Source of the DNA: Pegea sp. RAD2-039
Taxonomy: Eukaryota > Chordata > Thaliacea > Salpida > Salpidae
Assembly: GCA_034620365.1 (NCBI GenBank)
Contig: JAQGEQ010000297.1
Span: 372,001-436,000 of the forward strand
Reading direction: 5' to 3'
Length of the DNA stretch: 64,000 nucleotides
Below are positions 23,165-34,860 of the stretch, piece by piece. A program made the position numbers and the translations under genes. The notes under the pieces are model-generated. The model searched no databases. It was given only the letters and a program-made list of their open reading frames with translations, and was not told the DNA's origin. The first letter of the stretch is position 1. The number at the start of each line of letters is the position of its first letter.

Positions 23165-26100
23165 TTACTTTGTAAGAAAATGTTCAGACTCACGTGATTT
23201 ATCTTGTTTTACTTCCATCATGGCAAAACGACTTTCAAAGTCATTATCTTGTTTTTCAGCTTTGGGTACTTTGCAATTTTCAGCAGAACGCCTATAAGTA
23301 TTTCCTCGAGTAATATTAAATGGATAAGGGCTTGTAGGTGAGATGGGGATAGGAGTTGTATTGGATTGTGATAAAAAGCTACTAGATCTTGCTCTGGGTA
23401 ACATTGATGACGAGGAAAGACCAGCACTTAAAGTACCAGAGTGAGAAATAGTAGAAGGCAAATTAGTAATGATTGCAGTCGGAGTGCCAGCACTTGATAG
23501 GTTAGAAGAGGTAAGTAGTCCAGAAGGAGCATGAAGTGCCTGAAAGTTTTTTGCTTGTATTTGTTGCTGTCGATAACACATAAATGATAAAAGTTTGAAA
23601 AAAGTTAGTTTAAAATGATGCATCAAATTACATTACAAAACATTACGTTGACAGCATAAAAAAACATTAAAAACCAACATTTACTAAACTCAAATTTTTT
23701 TAAATATGTCTATTTAAAAGCAGAAATTCTGAATAATTACTTTGAGTTGAGCAAACTCTTCATCAGAAATTTTAAGGGTATTATGCAATGCTCTAGAGGC
23801 TTGATCTTTTTTCTGTTGGTAAAATGATATATTAAATTAATAAACTAGCTTAAATGGTGGGTGGAATATAGTTTGTAATAAAGTAAAATAATTTGAACAT
23901 TTACTTCAAGCAATATTCATGAATAAAATAATAAAAAAATTTTAACTGAATGTAAACTAAGAAGCAAAAAATAAGCACAAACTTACGTCTGCTGAAAGCA
24001 AAGAAATTATTTCACGACATAGGTGTTGAAGCCGAGTAGATATTATAAACTACAAATAAAAATAATAAAAAATTTCATTTTAATCTATTGTTTCAATTTT
24101 GAAAATATTTGAAACCAAAAATTTATACTAACTAATCCATTAAACCACAATTAAAATCAATTTAACTAGACATTAAACATTTGCTGGTTGGCAATTTATT
24201 AATACATTCAAATCATGTTTGAAAAAAAAGAAATGAAAACACAATAAAAAAATTTTTGTGAAAGTTAAAAGCCAAAACTGAAAATGAGTGATTTGAGAAT
24301 TATGACTTATTTGTAAAAATATCTTCTTATATTCTAAACAAGCATACAACATTTTAGATTAAAGTAGAGCAATCACAAAACTCTTATCATATTTGGAAGT
24401 AAGATATTCAAAATAACTTTTAAAAGTACTTAATAAATTTCAAGTTAAACAATTTTCAAATTGTTTGGTTGAAATAATGATAACATTTTCTTGAAAAGTA
24501 TTTTTTTAATTATCAATTATTTATCCTTTATAAACTGTACATTTTTAAGTAAATAAAACAGCAAATTATGAAAGTAAATTCAATTCACAAAATAAATTAC
24601 ACCATTTAAACAATTCCAACTACTATTTACTGATAAAACTTTTCATTTTTCAAAAACATTTCCTTAATAAGATTTCAAAATCGAGTTCATATAAACATCT
24701 AGTTAACAAATAAAATAACGTTGTCCAAGACCTTGCATTTTATAAAATAATATTTTTATTTTAAAAGATACTTAAATATTGTTTTAGTTAATACCAGAAG
24801 TCATTTTTTTAGCATTTCAGAGTGGTTTAAATCAAAACAAATCATTGCTTTTTAAATAAGTTTTTTAAATACTAAAATTTACAATATAAAAGTTATGTAA
24901 AATATATAGAATATGTTTTAGACTACAAGCAAACATTTTAAACTTAAAAATACGTATATTTATTGCAGATAAACGTTTTCTAAATTTCTATAATTTACTA
25001 GAAATTCTATAATATTTGCAAAAATAAATAATATTTTGAAATATCACTTAACAAAAGTATGAGATGTCAAACAATTACTCATTTAGTTTTAATACTCATC
25101 AATTTTGCAGAGTCTTAAAAATCAGCTAATAAAGTATCCATAATTAGCAATTTAGATATTTTTTTTGAAATGTAGTGATCTCACTAGAATCAAGTTTTAG
25201 TTTCAAATAATTTTCAAGATCAAACGAGATTTTAAACCAAATTTCAACAAAGTTGTAACCAAAAATATAAGATCAACAAATAATTATCAACTTACTTGTT
25301 TGGTGTATTTATTGTGCGACTCAATTGCGGTTCGTTTAAGCTAAAAATAAACTTTGATAATTAATTATTGCAAAATGAAGTAGTTTTAGCTAAACAATAA
25401 ATCACATCAAATAGAAAAGATGAAATTCAACTTAGATAAAGTATTTGAGAAGTAGGAAATTATAATAAAATAAAAGTTTTTTTTTTCTTTTTATACAATT
25501 TTTAGTATAACTATTTAACGATACAATTCAAAGGTGGCGACAAGATCATCACAAAATCTTTATTTTGTTGTTATATAAGTAGAAAATTAACATTATATTT
25601 TATAAATGTGTTTGCTGCTAATACCGCAAAAAACGTTAATAAGAAAAGTAACATTAGCCTCACCGGTAATGTTTGACTTTGTAGGTTTTCATTTTCTATT
25701 ATCTTTTGAGCAGCAATACATTTCAATCTAAAATTATGATCATATGTCATCAGAACTTTAAAGACAATAGAACTATTTAGTTGAAATATTAAGTATGAAT
25801 CATTTAAATATAAATGGTAAGAAAAAATCAAACTTACCAAGTCTGTTAAAACAAATACATAACAAAGTACTGGCATTAAAACATATTTAACACTTCGAAA
25901 TTATCTAGAGTCAGAGAAATGATAAATTATTACTTTTCATTTTCCACTAGAAGACTTATAAATTCGTTTTTGATCTCATCACAATAATCAAGCACATTCT
26001 TTGGCTTTGGAACAGAAGTTCTGCCCTATTTAAAAGTTTGTTGATAATCAAAATAGTCGTGAAATATACATTCTTACCGTTGAGAAATTAAAAAAGCTTT

Positions 26101-26511
26101 AACATTTTTTAAGAAAAAATATTTTTTTTTAATGTCTTTGTGACATTTCAAAGTATTCAAGTCTAAAGAATATTATGAGAAGTATATATCAAACAAATCA
26201 GTTTTCTTTTCTGGATTTTTTAGATTAATTTCTGTCCAATTTTAATGGTTTAAAAGTTATTTATAGCTTATAATTATTTGAGTAATTAAGTATTTTATTA
26301 CTGAAAAAATAAAATCGACGTTTTACAGTTTGTAAATCATTTCAATTTCAATTCCATCAAACAATCTTAATAGAGAATTTTAAGTAGCTAAAAATTCAAA
26401 GACTTTTTTGTCTTTAAATATGAGCCACTTTAAAGTAAAATCTTATTGTTTAAATTAAAAGCACATTCTTATTTATAGAATGAGACTTACTCGGTTTGGG
26501 TAGGGAAGCAT
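23165..26511 (-). CDS. Short Groucho/TLE co-repressor (TLE5/AES-like)
   Basis: Seven exons chain in frame: 26491-26511, 25934-26025, 25664-25727, 25296-25340, 23987-24049, 23741-23812 and 23165-23566, giving 252 aa. The start MLPYPNR matches the family's seven-residue first exon (M-F/Y-P-Q-x-R). Residues about 20-130 align with the glutamine-rich tetramerisation domain: YCDEIKNEF with the TLE SCDRIKEEF, RLQHLCREIISLLSAD with RLNAICAQVIPFLSQE, and QQIQAKN with QQQLQAQ. Then comes a Ser/Thr/Pro-rich linker. Family members are recruited by forkhead, HES and TCF factors; short forms lacking WD40 modulate the long ones. The last exon reads to TAA at 23165, but contains a good GTGAGT donor at 23193, so a longer form spliced to exons I cannot find is possible. 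Identity as Groucho is firm; short versus long form is inference. Confidence 0.85.
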
Positions 26512-27689
26512 TATTAAGTTTGTAGTCTATAAAATATTCTGTTTTATTCCGTTTAAAATTTTTCTAGAATTAAAAAACAATAAGCATCACTGGTTACAAT
26601 ATCAATCAGCAAAATATTAACATTCACAAAAGTTATCAAAATTAATAACATCAATTAAAATAATTTATAGCCAAATTTTCAAAACTGAAAATTGATAGCT
26701 TTAAATCAAAAGTAATTCTCAATAATAAATCAAAAATAACAGAAATTGAATACAACAGTTAAAAAATATAACAGTTTTATTTATAAAAGAACAATGCTGA
26801 GAGATAAATAAGAAGAACCAATAGGAAAATAGTCAACTACAATCCTTGTAAAACTAAAATAATTAATTAATGGTTTACTCTTCTTATGACAACTTAATTT
26901 TTTTAACGATTGTAATGTAAATACGTCTAAAGAACCTATATCACTAAACTAAAATGATATCAAATTTCTTATCACTAGATCATTAGACATTTCATTTGAG
27001 AATAACTGTACATGTTAAAAAAGATCAAGGCAAATAAATATTTCAAAACAAATAAAACTGTCTATAAGATAAAGCTAAAATGTAAACTAGTAAAGATAGA
27101 ATCTTTATACGTAGAGTAAAACAAAGAAGAGTTTGTAAAACAGACATACTTATTACTGACAAGTTAAAAATTTCTTCTTTAAAAACATGAAATACTCGAA
27201 ATATATTTCAAAACTCTGCTAAATATTTGATTGCAAAATTCTTAAAATGCAATATTCTAATCATTAAAACAAAACGTATAAACTTCAAATCAGAACTAGT
27301 ATCAAAACTATAGCTAACTTTATTAAATAATTCAATTCAGTCAAAAAAATAAAACTTTTGTTAAAAGTGAAAATTTCAATTATTAAATATACACATTGTA
27401 GGTCAAATCCAATATTAAAAGTAGATGAATCATGAAAAAGTGAGATAAAAAAGCTTTTGTTGAGATTTTTTGTTATAATTTTATAACATGCTTTCTAATT
27501 ATGGTAAAAAGGAATTGGCTTCTTTAAATATATATTTTAGATAAATAAAAGTCAGAAATGGTTTTTAACTGATCAAAGGATTACTTACAAACAAGATATA
27601 TTAAAACACAATACAAGTTGTATTCAAACAACACAAGAGCTAAGAACTGTTAATCGAAATATTTCAGAAAAATTTTATTTAAAAACTCA
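26512..27689. other. Upstream region of Groucho, no gene
   Basis: AT-rich sequence between the Groucho start codon and the first minisatellite. It probably includes the Groucho promoter. No open frame or distinct element stands out. Confidence 0.4.
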
Positions 27690-28012
27690 AAAAAAGGGTC
27701 AAAAATAAAATCAGATGAAGATAAACAATAAGGATCAGTTAAAGATCGATTGTAAGTATCAGATGAAGATCATGAGTGACGATCAGATAAGGATCAAAAG
27801 TAAGGATCAGATGAAGATCAAAAGTAAACATAAGATAAAGATTGTAGGTAAAGATCAATAGGAGATAAAAAGTAAGGATCAGATGAAGATGAAGATCAAA
27901 AGTAAAGATCAGATGACGATCTAAAGTAAAAATCAAATGAAGATCAAATGTAAGTATCAGACGAAGAGTAAAATCAAGTATCAGATGAAGATCATAAGTA
28001 AACTTCACTAAA
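27690..28012 (+). repeat. 24-bp minisatellite, array 1
   Basis: Degenerate tandem copies of a unit close to AAGATCAGATGAAGATCAAA plus AGTA (24 bp). This array is more diverged than those at 32750 and 40233, with some units altered or shortened. It is non-coding: open frames through it on either strand only reflect the period being a multiple of three. It directly precedes a LINE fragment, as in the other units. Confidence 0.9.
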
Positions 28013-28019
28013 GATTATA

Positions 28020-28145
28020 GAAAACTGGTCTACGAATTGGCAGCTTAGAATCCAGCCCACAAAGTCTGAACTTGTAACTTTTTCTCATAAACCAGCTGCA
28101 AATCCCTTGATCCAATACTCCATCAATAAATTTCATGATACAATC
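28020..28145 (+). mobile_element. LINE fragment (RT thumb region)
   Basis: Matches 33922-34045 closely (shared words TACGAATTGGCAGCT, AATCCAGCCCACAAAGTCTG) and the complementary region of the long LINE at about 17290-17410. Only about 125 bp remain. It marks the left end of the oldest visible NUDCD2-KDM8 unit. Confidence 0.85.
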
Positions 28146-29145
28146 GAAGAAGAAATCGAAGAAATTTTCTATCGCAACGCAACTTAAGTTTGATAAAAGC
28201 CTACTTATAAAGTTGTCTCGAATTTATTTTACATTTCTGAAAACACTCTAGACAAAGAACTTTGTAAAAATTATATACAATTTTAAAATATTTTGTGAAA
28301 CTGTGTTGCTTTTTATGCTTCAAAGAAAAAAAGTATTGTATACAAAAAGAAGCCATAATTTATTTTGGTAGTAGCAATTTTCTAGTCAGATAATGATTTA
28401 AAACAAAAATTACTAAGAGCAGTTCTGTAAAAGCATACGCAAAAAAAAGGAATTTTCTTTAGTTTATTAGAATAAAACATTAAATAAATTCTATTTCTTC
28501 ATGAAAGTTGTAATATGAAAATATTACAATGATTCTAACTACAGAAGAACTTTTACTTTTTAATAAAAACAATCGTTATCAGAATTTGCTCCAAAAAAGT
28601 ATAGTCCATTTTATATACTTTTTAAATAACACAAAATTAGGGTTCCGTAATTTTCAAAAGTCTTTATGGTTAAACTTGATTATTTAAAACCTTAATAATT
28701 TTATGAAACTTCGATAAAATTATTTATGAAAGCTTTTTATAAAGTTGTTATTATTTTGTTAGACATTATTTAATTGCTCTTGTTTTATTGGTTTTAATCT
28801 AAATATTTCATAATTTATTTAGTATTGTGATAAGAAATATTTTAAACAATTTATGGATTAATGTTTTTTATTTCTATAATTAAATCAAAGAATAAGAAAA
28901 AAATAAATTTTTTAAGTTTATTTCATTATTTTGTCTTTTATAGGCTTTATTTCTTTTTCCTTTTATTTTATTTTATAATTGTTGTATGTAATTTTATAAG
29001 CTTATAAAGATTTAAAAAAATTAGTAAAATAACTGTTCTGTATAGTTTTTAATTATTTGTTTTATTTTTTATAATTTTTTGAGCTAGTTTAATGAGTTTT
29101 TCAATAATTTTATAACTAATATTTCTTTTATTTTATTGTAGAATT
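28146..29145. other. Upstream flank of NUDCD2 copy 1
   Basis: AT-rich. From about 28500 it aligns with 35790-36609, the flank of copy 2 (shared word TTTGCTCCAAAAAA), with many differences, so this is an older duplication than the 7,483-bp one. It should contain the promoter of the NUDCD2-KDM8 pair; no motif stands out. Confidence 0.5.
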
Positions 29146-30502
29146 ATGAGTAATAATTTTGATGAAAAGAGTGGAGTGATAAATTGTAAAACCAGTTGGG
29201 GTCATTGGTATCAGACAGTTAATGAAGTTGTTTTAGAAATCAATTGTGAGATAGGAACTAAAGGTAATTTAGTAAAAGTAATTTTATATAATAAAAATTA
29301 GACTAAATAATGTTGTAATATATCATGTGGTTCCACTTGTAGATTAAATAAATGTTGGTTTACTTTTTATTGTAGTTTCATGATTGTTATAATAATACTT
29401 TAAAATGTTATTCTGTTATTTTTATAATTAAGTTTTTAGACTGTTGATGAGTTTTATGTTTTATATTTTTTATATTATGTTATTTTAGTTTATTATTTAA
29501 TTTTATTATTCCTAAATTAAGAGGGTCTTTATATATCTGTTCTGTTTTATGTGATAAACTTCTTTTTATTTATTGAAAAATTATTTTTTTTATTCATGAT
29601 ATAGCAGAAATTGTTATAGTTATAACAGTATGTTTAATAAGCTTTTGTAATGATTTTTATTAGAGTTATTTTATTTGGTATAAGATTTTTATTTATATTT
29701 TCATATTTAATTATAAAAATTGGTCTTTATAATGTTTGAATTAAATTATTTTAAATCAAATCTCACTATTAATTGTTACTTTTATATAATTTGTGGTTTC
29801 TTATTTATCAATATTTTAAAACTCAGCTTCATTTAGTATATTTTGTTTATTTCCTTTAGTTTTTTGATATTTTATTTATTAGCTAAAGGGTATCATAAAT
29901 GTTATATTCAGTTCTTAAAAATTCTATTTCATTTCTTACTTTTTATCTAATTAGTTATGTATACACCATTATATATCTCTATGCTGTTAAAATTATGCTT
30001 TTATATCAATAATAGATTTTATTTGTTAAAAAGCAAACTGAATTTTATTTTTTTGTTTAAATTGAAAACTTGCTTTATAGAATTGAAAGTATAATTTAAT
30101 CAATCTTATTAAAGGTAAAGAAATTTCAATTGAAATACAATCTAAGTATCTGAAGTGTATTGTTAGAGGTAAACAACTATTTGAAGGTCAATTATTTGAT
30201 GTTATATCAATTGATGAATCCATTTGGAGTTTAGAAGATAGAAAATTGATCAGAATTCATCTAGTTAAATCAATAAAGAAAGGTAAATATGTATAATTCT
30301 ATTTAAAGACTTTATTTATATATTTTTTATAGATCATTCTTGGAGAAGTCTATTTATCTCTGGCAAAGATCACTATACTCCTGATCATTTGACTTTTAAT
30401 GAAATGCAAAAGAAGCATACTCTGGAATTATATAGTATTGAACATCCAGGATTTGACTTTAGCTCTGCGGAATTAAATGGTTCTATTCATAAAAGATTTT
30501 AA
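29146..30502 (+). CDS. NUDCD2: NudC domain-containing protein 2, copy 1 (intact)
   Basis: Three exons in phase: 29146-29263, 30115-30282 and 30333-30502, giving 151 aa (human protein 157). The CS domain (p23/NudC fold) covers about residues 15-100: WGHWYQTVNEVVLEI aligns with the family's WGQWYQTLEEVFIEV, and WSLEDRKLIRIHLVKS with WTLEDRKMVRIVLTKT. The carboxyl end HPGFDFSSAELNGS matches the family's NPGFDFSGAEISGN. NUDCD2 is a cytosolic co-chaperone working with Hsp90 and dynein-pathway clients. Splice sites are AAAG|GTAATT, TTAAAG|GT, AAAG|GTAAAT and TTATAG|AT. The stop codon lies 16 nt before the KDM8 start. This is the only one of three copies with an intact exon 2 acceptor. Confidence 0.92.
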
Positions 30503-30518
30503 CCAAACAATCACTCAA

Positions 30519-32536
30519 ATGTTTGATTGGAATGAAATTCAAAAGTTACTTCCATGTAGAGAAGATTTAGCTTCAGCATTTGATGAAATTTTTAAAGATG
30601 AAACGATTAATAAAGGACTTGATCTTCTTTTACATCAAGCTTGTGATTTGATATTTCAAGAAAACTTCAACTTACTATTTAGTATATCTACTGAGGTTGG
30701 TTGGTTTTGATATTTAAAAAATTTGATTTGAATAACTTCTTTCTTATAGATTATAGATTTTACTTGGGAAATTTTAAACATTGGTCACTGGAAAGATGTA
30801 AAGCTTTGTTATTGTAAAACATTCTATTTAGCTTCTTTTTTTAAATCAATTTCTATGATAAAACTAGAAAAAGATGTTGAAGTAAGTTATATCAAAGTGT
30901 TGTATTTATTTTTAAAGAAATATTATTCACTAGCTATCTTTTCAAATCTATAAGTTTTGTTTTCTTGTGTCTTTATTTTATACTAAACTAATTCATAAAA
31001 GCCAAAATATTTTAAACTTTTAGTTGATAAGATGTATCATTTGTCATTTTATAGTTTTCATATAAGTGGTATAATCTACTAATTATCTTCTATTTTTTCT
31101 ATAAAATTTAGTTTTAATTGTATGCTTTCAAAATAACTAAACAGCCGTTAAAATATTTTTTATAGGAAATATATAGAATTTGTGATATGGGATTGTTAAT
31201 GGGAATGCCTGTATTTGATGATATTCTTAATAAGCTACTTGAAATACTGAAACCACAAACAAATATTGATAAATTGGAAGATTTAAGTTAGTACCTCTTA
31301 ATTGTGTCCTTTTTTTATAGCTAACTAATATTATTTTCTTTCAGACCAGTCAAATATTGTTTTGAACAAAGTGAGTAATCTTACAATGATTTATCAAGCA
31401 GTTATTTAATACATGAGATATTTTATTAAAGTTTAATGATGCGTTAAAAGTTTTTTTAATTTCTAGAACTCTTGTGTAAATGTTTGATAAACTTTTTGAT
31501 ATTTATTAGATGTCATCAAAGTTTTCTTTTACAATTTAACAGGAGAAAATTTCTACATCACCATCTGATGAAGTTCTGCAAAATATTCTTACAATTGAGT
31601 GTCCTTCTATGGCAGATTTTAAAAATACTTGTATGTTGCCAAGAGTGCCAGCAGTTTTAACTAATTGTGTCAATCACTGGCCAGCTTTTACCAAATGGAG
31701 GTTTGTTTTTAATTAACAGTCAGTATTAAAAATAAATATTAGTTTTAAATAATCAAAAATTTATGATATTTTAGCTTAAAATTTAAAAAGCCAAATGTTG
31801 ATTTGTAGTTTGGAATATATACGCCATGTTGCTGGCTTCAGAACAGTGCCAGTTGAAGTTGGTTCCAAATACACTGATGATAACTGGGGTCAAAAATTAA
31901 TGACCATCAACAATTTTATAGATGAGTTTGTTGTTTGTGATTCCAGTATTAAAACTCCATCAAGTAATAAACGAGGTTATCTTGCACAGCATCAACTTTT
32001 TGATCAGGTTTGTTGTAATCAAAATGATCTTTCTTCAGTTGGGACCTATTTTAAATGTGATTATTTAATAGATCCCAGAATTAAGATCAGATATTGATAT
32101 TCCTGATTATTGCTGTCTCGCTGAAGATATTAATGAAAATGTAGAAATTAATGCTTGGTTTGGACCGAAAGGAACTATATCACCTTGTCATTATGATGAA
32201 AAACATAATTTGTTCATTCAGGTCGCTTCCAATCATTTCTGTTCGTATTAATTTAGAAATTTGATTTTTCAGGTGGTTGGTTGTAAGCTGATACGTCTAT
32301 ATCCGCCTTCAGTTTCATCTGCGTTGTACCCCAGATCAGATTTATTGAATAATACAAGTGAAGTTGATGTAGAAAATCCAGATCTGGATAAATTTCCGCT
32401 TTTTGCTGATGTAGATAAACTTTATTGCCAAGAACTTGTTCTAAATCCTGGTCAGGTTCTTTATATTCCACCTAAACATTGGCATTTTGTCAGATCACTC
32501 GATATTAGTTTTTCCGTCAGTTTCTGGTGGAAATAA
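30519..32536 (+). CDS. KDM8: JmjC hydroxylase KDM8/JMJD5, copy 1 (intact)
   Basis: Eight exons, all in phase: 30519-30695, 30750-30881, 31166-31286, 31345-31370, 31543-31700, 31809-32007, 32072-32221 and 32273-32536, giving 408 aa (human 416). The helical amino half is recognisable ([22 protein letters not shown]). The JmjC domain fills about residues 205-408: [51 protein letters not shown] and [20 protein letters not shown]. The iron ligands are His311, Asp313 and His392. KDM8 is a 2-oxoglutarate- and Fe(II)-dependent enzyme; purified human protein hydroxylates arginine, and histone demethylation is disputed. An in-frame ATG at 30477, inside the NUDCD2 coding sequence, could add 14 residues; the ATG at 30519 matches family length better. 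Confidence 0.95.
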
Positions 32537-32749
32537 TTTATTTAGAAGATAAAAGATTTTATTTCTTCTATTTTTATCGTTTCATTAAAATACAATTTGA
32601 TGAATTTTGGTTTTATTTGTTAAATTGCATCATTAAATTCCAAGTATTAATTACACAGTAAGATAAAAACTTTAATTAATGTAACATGTGATGCGGGATT
32701 AGGAAGGTTTATTGTTTTAGCTTCTCTAACTTAAGGATAGTACTAATAG

Positions 32750-33280
32750 AGATGAAGATCAAAATTAAATACCAGATGTAAGGATCAGATGAAGATTGTA
32801 GTTAAAGATCAAATAAAGATGAAAGGTAGGGATCAGATGAAGATAAAAAATAAAGATTAGATGATGATAAACAGAAAGGTTCAGATGAAGATCAAAAGTA
32901 ATGATCAGATGAGGAGCAAAAGTAAAGATCAGATGAAGATCAAAAGTAAGGATTAGATGAGGAGCAAATGTAAGGATCAGATGAAGATCAAAAGTAAAGA
33001 TCAGATGAAGATCAAAATTAAAGATCAGATGAGGAGCAAAAGTAAAGATCAGATGAGGAGCAAAATTAAAGATCAGATGACGATCAAAAATAAAAATCTG
33101 ATGAGGAGCAAAAGTATAGATCAGATGAAGATCAAAAATAAATATCAGATGAGGAGCAAAAGTAAAGATCAGATGAGGAGCAAAAGTAAGGATTAGATGA
33201 AAAGCATAACTAGAGATCAGATCATTATCAAAAGCAAAGATGAGATAAAGATCAAGATTTAAGATCTGATGAATTAATAC
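32750..33280 (+). repeat. 24-bp minisatellite, array 2
   Basis: About 20 units of a 24-bp repeat based on AAAGATCAGATGAAGATC plus AAAAGT, with a common variant in which GAAGATC is GAGGAGC. It lies 200 bp past the KDM8 stop, so it may be in or near the 3' UTR. The open frame across 32957-33196 is a by-product of the 24-nt period. Confidence 0.95.
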
Positions 33281-33649
33281 AAATATGAAAGCTTAAATAA
33301 CAATTTATAATAATAAAAAGATAAACAAAATACAATTTGTTCTTAATCGTTCATTAAAGAAAAAACTATAAAACTTTCATTATTAGCATTGAAAGCTATC
33401 AAACTTTCAAATAGCTTTGATGCTGTATTAAGAGTAGTAAAGCCTCATACTTTAGTATGAAGCAGTTTGAGAATTGTACACCATGCTAGGCTACAGATCA
33501 AATAAAATCAAAAGTAAAACCAAATTATGTTTTTAAACTAAATAATTTGACTCATTTCGAAGAATATGTCAATTTTTTTGTTAATATCAAATAATAGTTA
33601 TTATGGCAATGATTTTAAATATCCTATAAAATATATCTTATAAAAGCTT
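33281..33649. other. Spacer between minisatellite and LINE fragment
   Basis: AT-rich sequence with no gene; it contains a short palindromic word CATACTTTAGTATG at about 33449-33462. Confidence 0.4.
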
Positions 33650-34860
33650 TTAAAGAAAAGTGGGCTGCTAAGTTAAGGAAGATCTCTGTATCAAAAAGTC
33701 AAGCTGGATATCAGAAACTAGATGGCAATCTATATACTGTATTGAAAAACTTAAAAATCAACAACTTTATCTTACAGTGGATTGAAGATTACTTCATAAG
33801 ATAATAATACTCATCAGAAAACTAGTAGCAATAGATGTTGTCAGTGTGTTTGTGTATGCAAATGACATCAAGCTATTATCTTGTAATCCTTCAAATCTTC
33901 AAACTGCACTAAACATTGTAGAAAACTGATCTACGAATTGGCAGCTCAGAATCCAGCCCACAAAGTCTGACTTTGTAACTTTATCTCATAAACCAGCTGC
34001 AAATTGCTTGAACCAATACTTCATTAATGGATTTATTATTCAACGAGTAGCATTGGTCCTACACCTTGGCATTGCTATATCATCTGATTTTAAATGGCAC
34101 AATTATGATTCCAAAATCTTTGAAGAATTAATAAACCTTATATAAAGAGCTTTAATTCCAAGGATCCATTCTTTTTTATCAATCTTTTCAAACTGTACGT
34201 ACGTCAAATTCTTGAACACAATGTTAGTGTATGGATGCCATATCAAGTTAATGATATCAGAAAAATCGAGTCTGTTCAGGTGACGTTTACGAGATTATTA
34301 TGCAGGAAACTTAATATTAAATACGATAGCTATAAACATCATCTCAGTTTCTTCAATTTAGATACTTTGGAAGTTCGACGGTTTAAATACAACTTAATTC
34401 TAATTTTTAAAATAATCCACAGTTTAATTGACCTTCAGTTTGATGATTTCTTTTCCATTATTTCTTACCTCAAGTTACATCAACTCAGACGACACAATAA
34501 TAAGCCCATATCACCGGGTTCATTAATCAGAGTGAACTTTTTTCTCCTGCTGCACAATCAGCACTTGGAACCAGCTGCCATTAGACATTATCATGTCAGA
34601 ATCACTTGTGTTGTTCAAGCAGAAGTTGAACCGTTTCATTATTTCCAACCTTGTCCTTTCTAAACTGTGGTTTTATCCCTTTTTTGTATTATTAATTCTA
34701 TTTAATTGTTCCCCTTTATATGCTTTTAGGACTACTGAAATGCCATGTGTTACATCTTTTACTTTCTATATATCTAACTTAATAGAAAGTATTTATGAGA
34801 ATTAGTGTTAACGGGAGGTGCTCTTTTTAGGCACCCTTCTTCGTATTTATTGTAATAAAT
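33650..34860 (+). mobile_element. LINE 3' portion, damaged
   Basis: Same family as the minus-strand LINE at 16.5-20.1 kb. It keeps part of the RT (QWIEDY, then FVYANDIKLL: the catalytic YADD is now YAND), with the segment between these deleted, then the thumb region as a 142-codon frame at 34235-34663 (RKLNIKYD, LSFFNLDTLE) and the 3' hairpin GGTGCTCTTTTTAGGCACC at about 34818-34836. Clearly inactive. Confidence 0.9.

Noticed and set aside
25571..25876. 101-codon minus-strand frame
   Set aside because: It runs across Groucho exon 3 and both flanking introns. Only 25664-25727 is supported as coding.
32253..32471. Minus-strand frame over KDM8 exon 8, and its copy at 39736
   Set aside because: Shadow of a strongly conserved coding exon on the plus strand.
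32957..33196. 79-codon KDQM-repeat frame, and the same at 40440 and in array 1
   Set aside because: The minisatellite period is 24 nt, so any stop-free phase stays open. There is no start context and no similarity to a protein.
32750..33280. CRISPR-like regular spacing of repeats
   Set aside because: Units are contiguous and similar throughout, with no unique spacers, and the genome is eukaryotic. It is a minisatellite.
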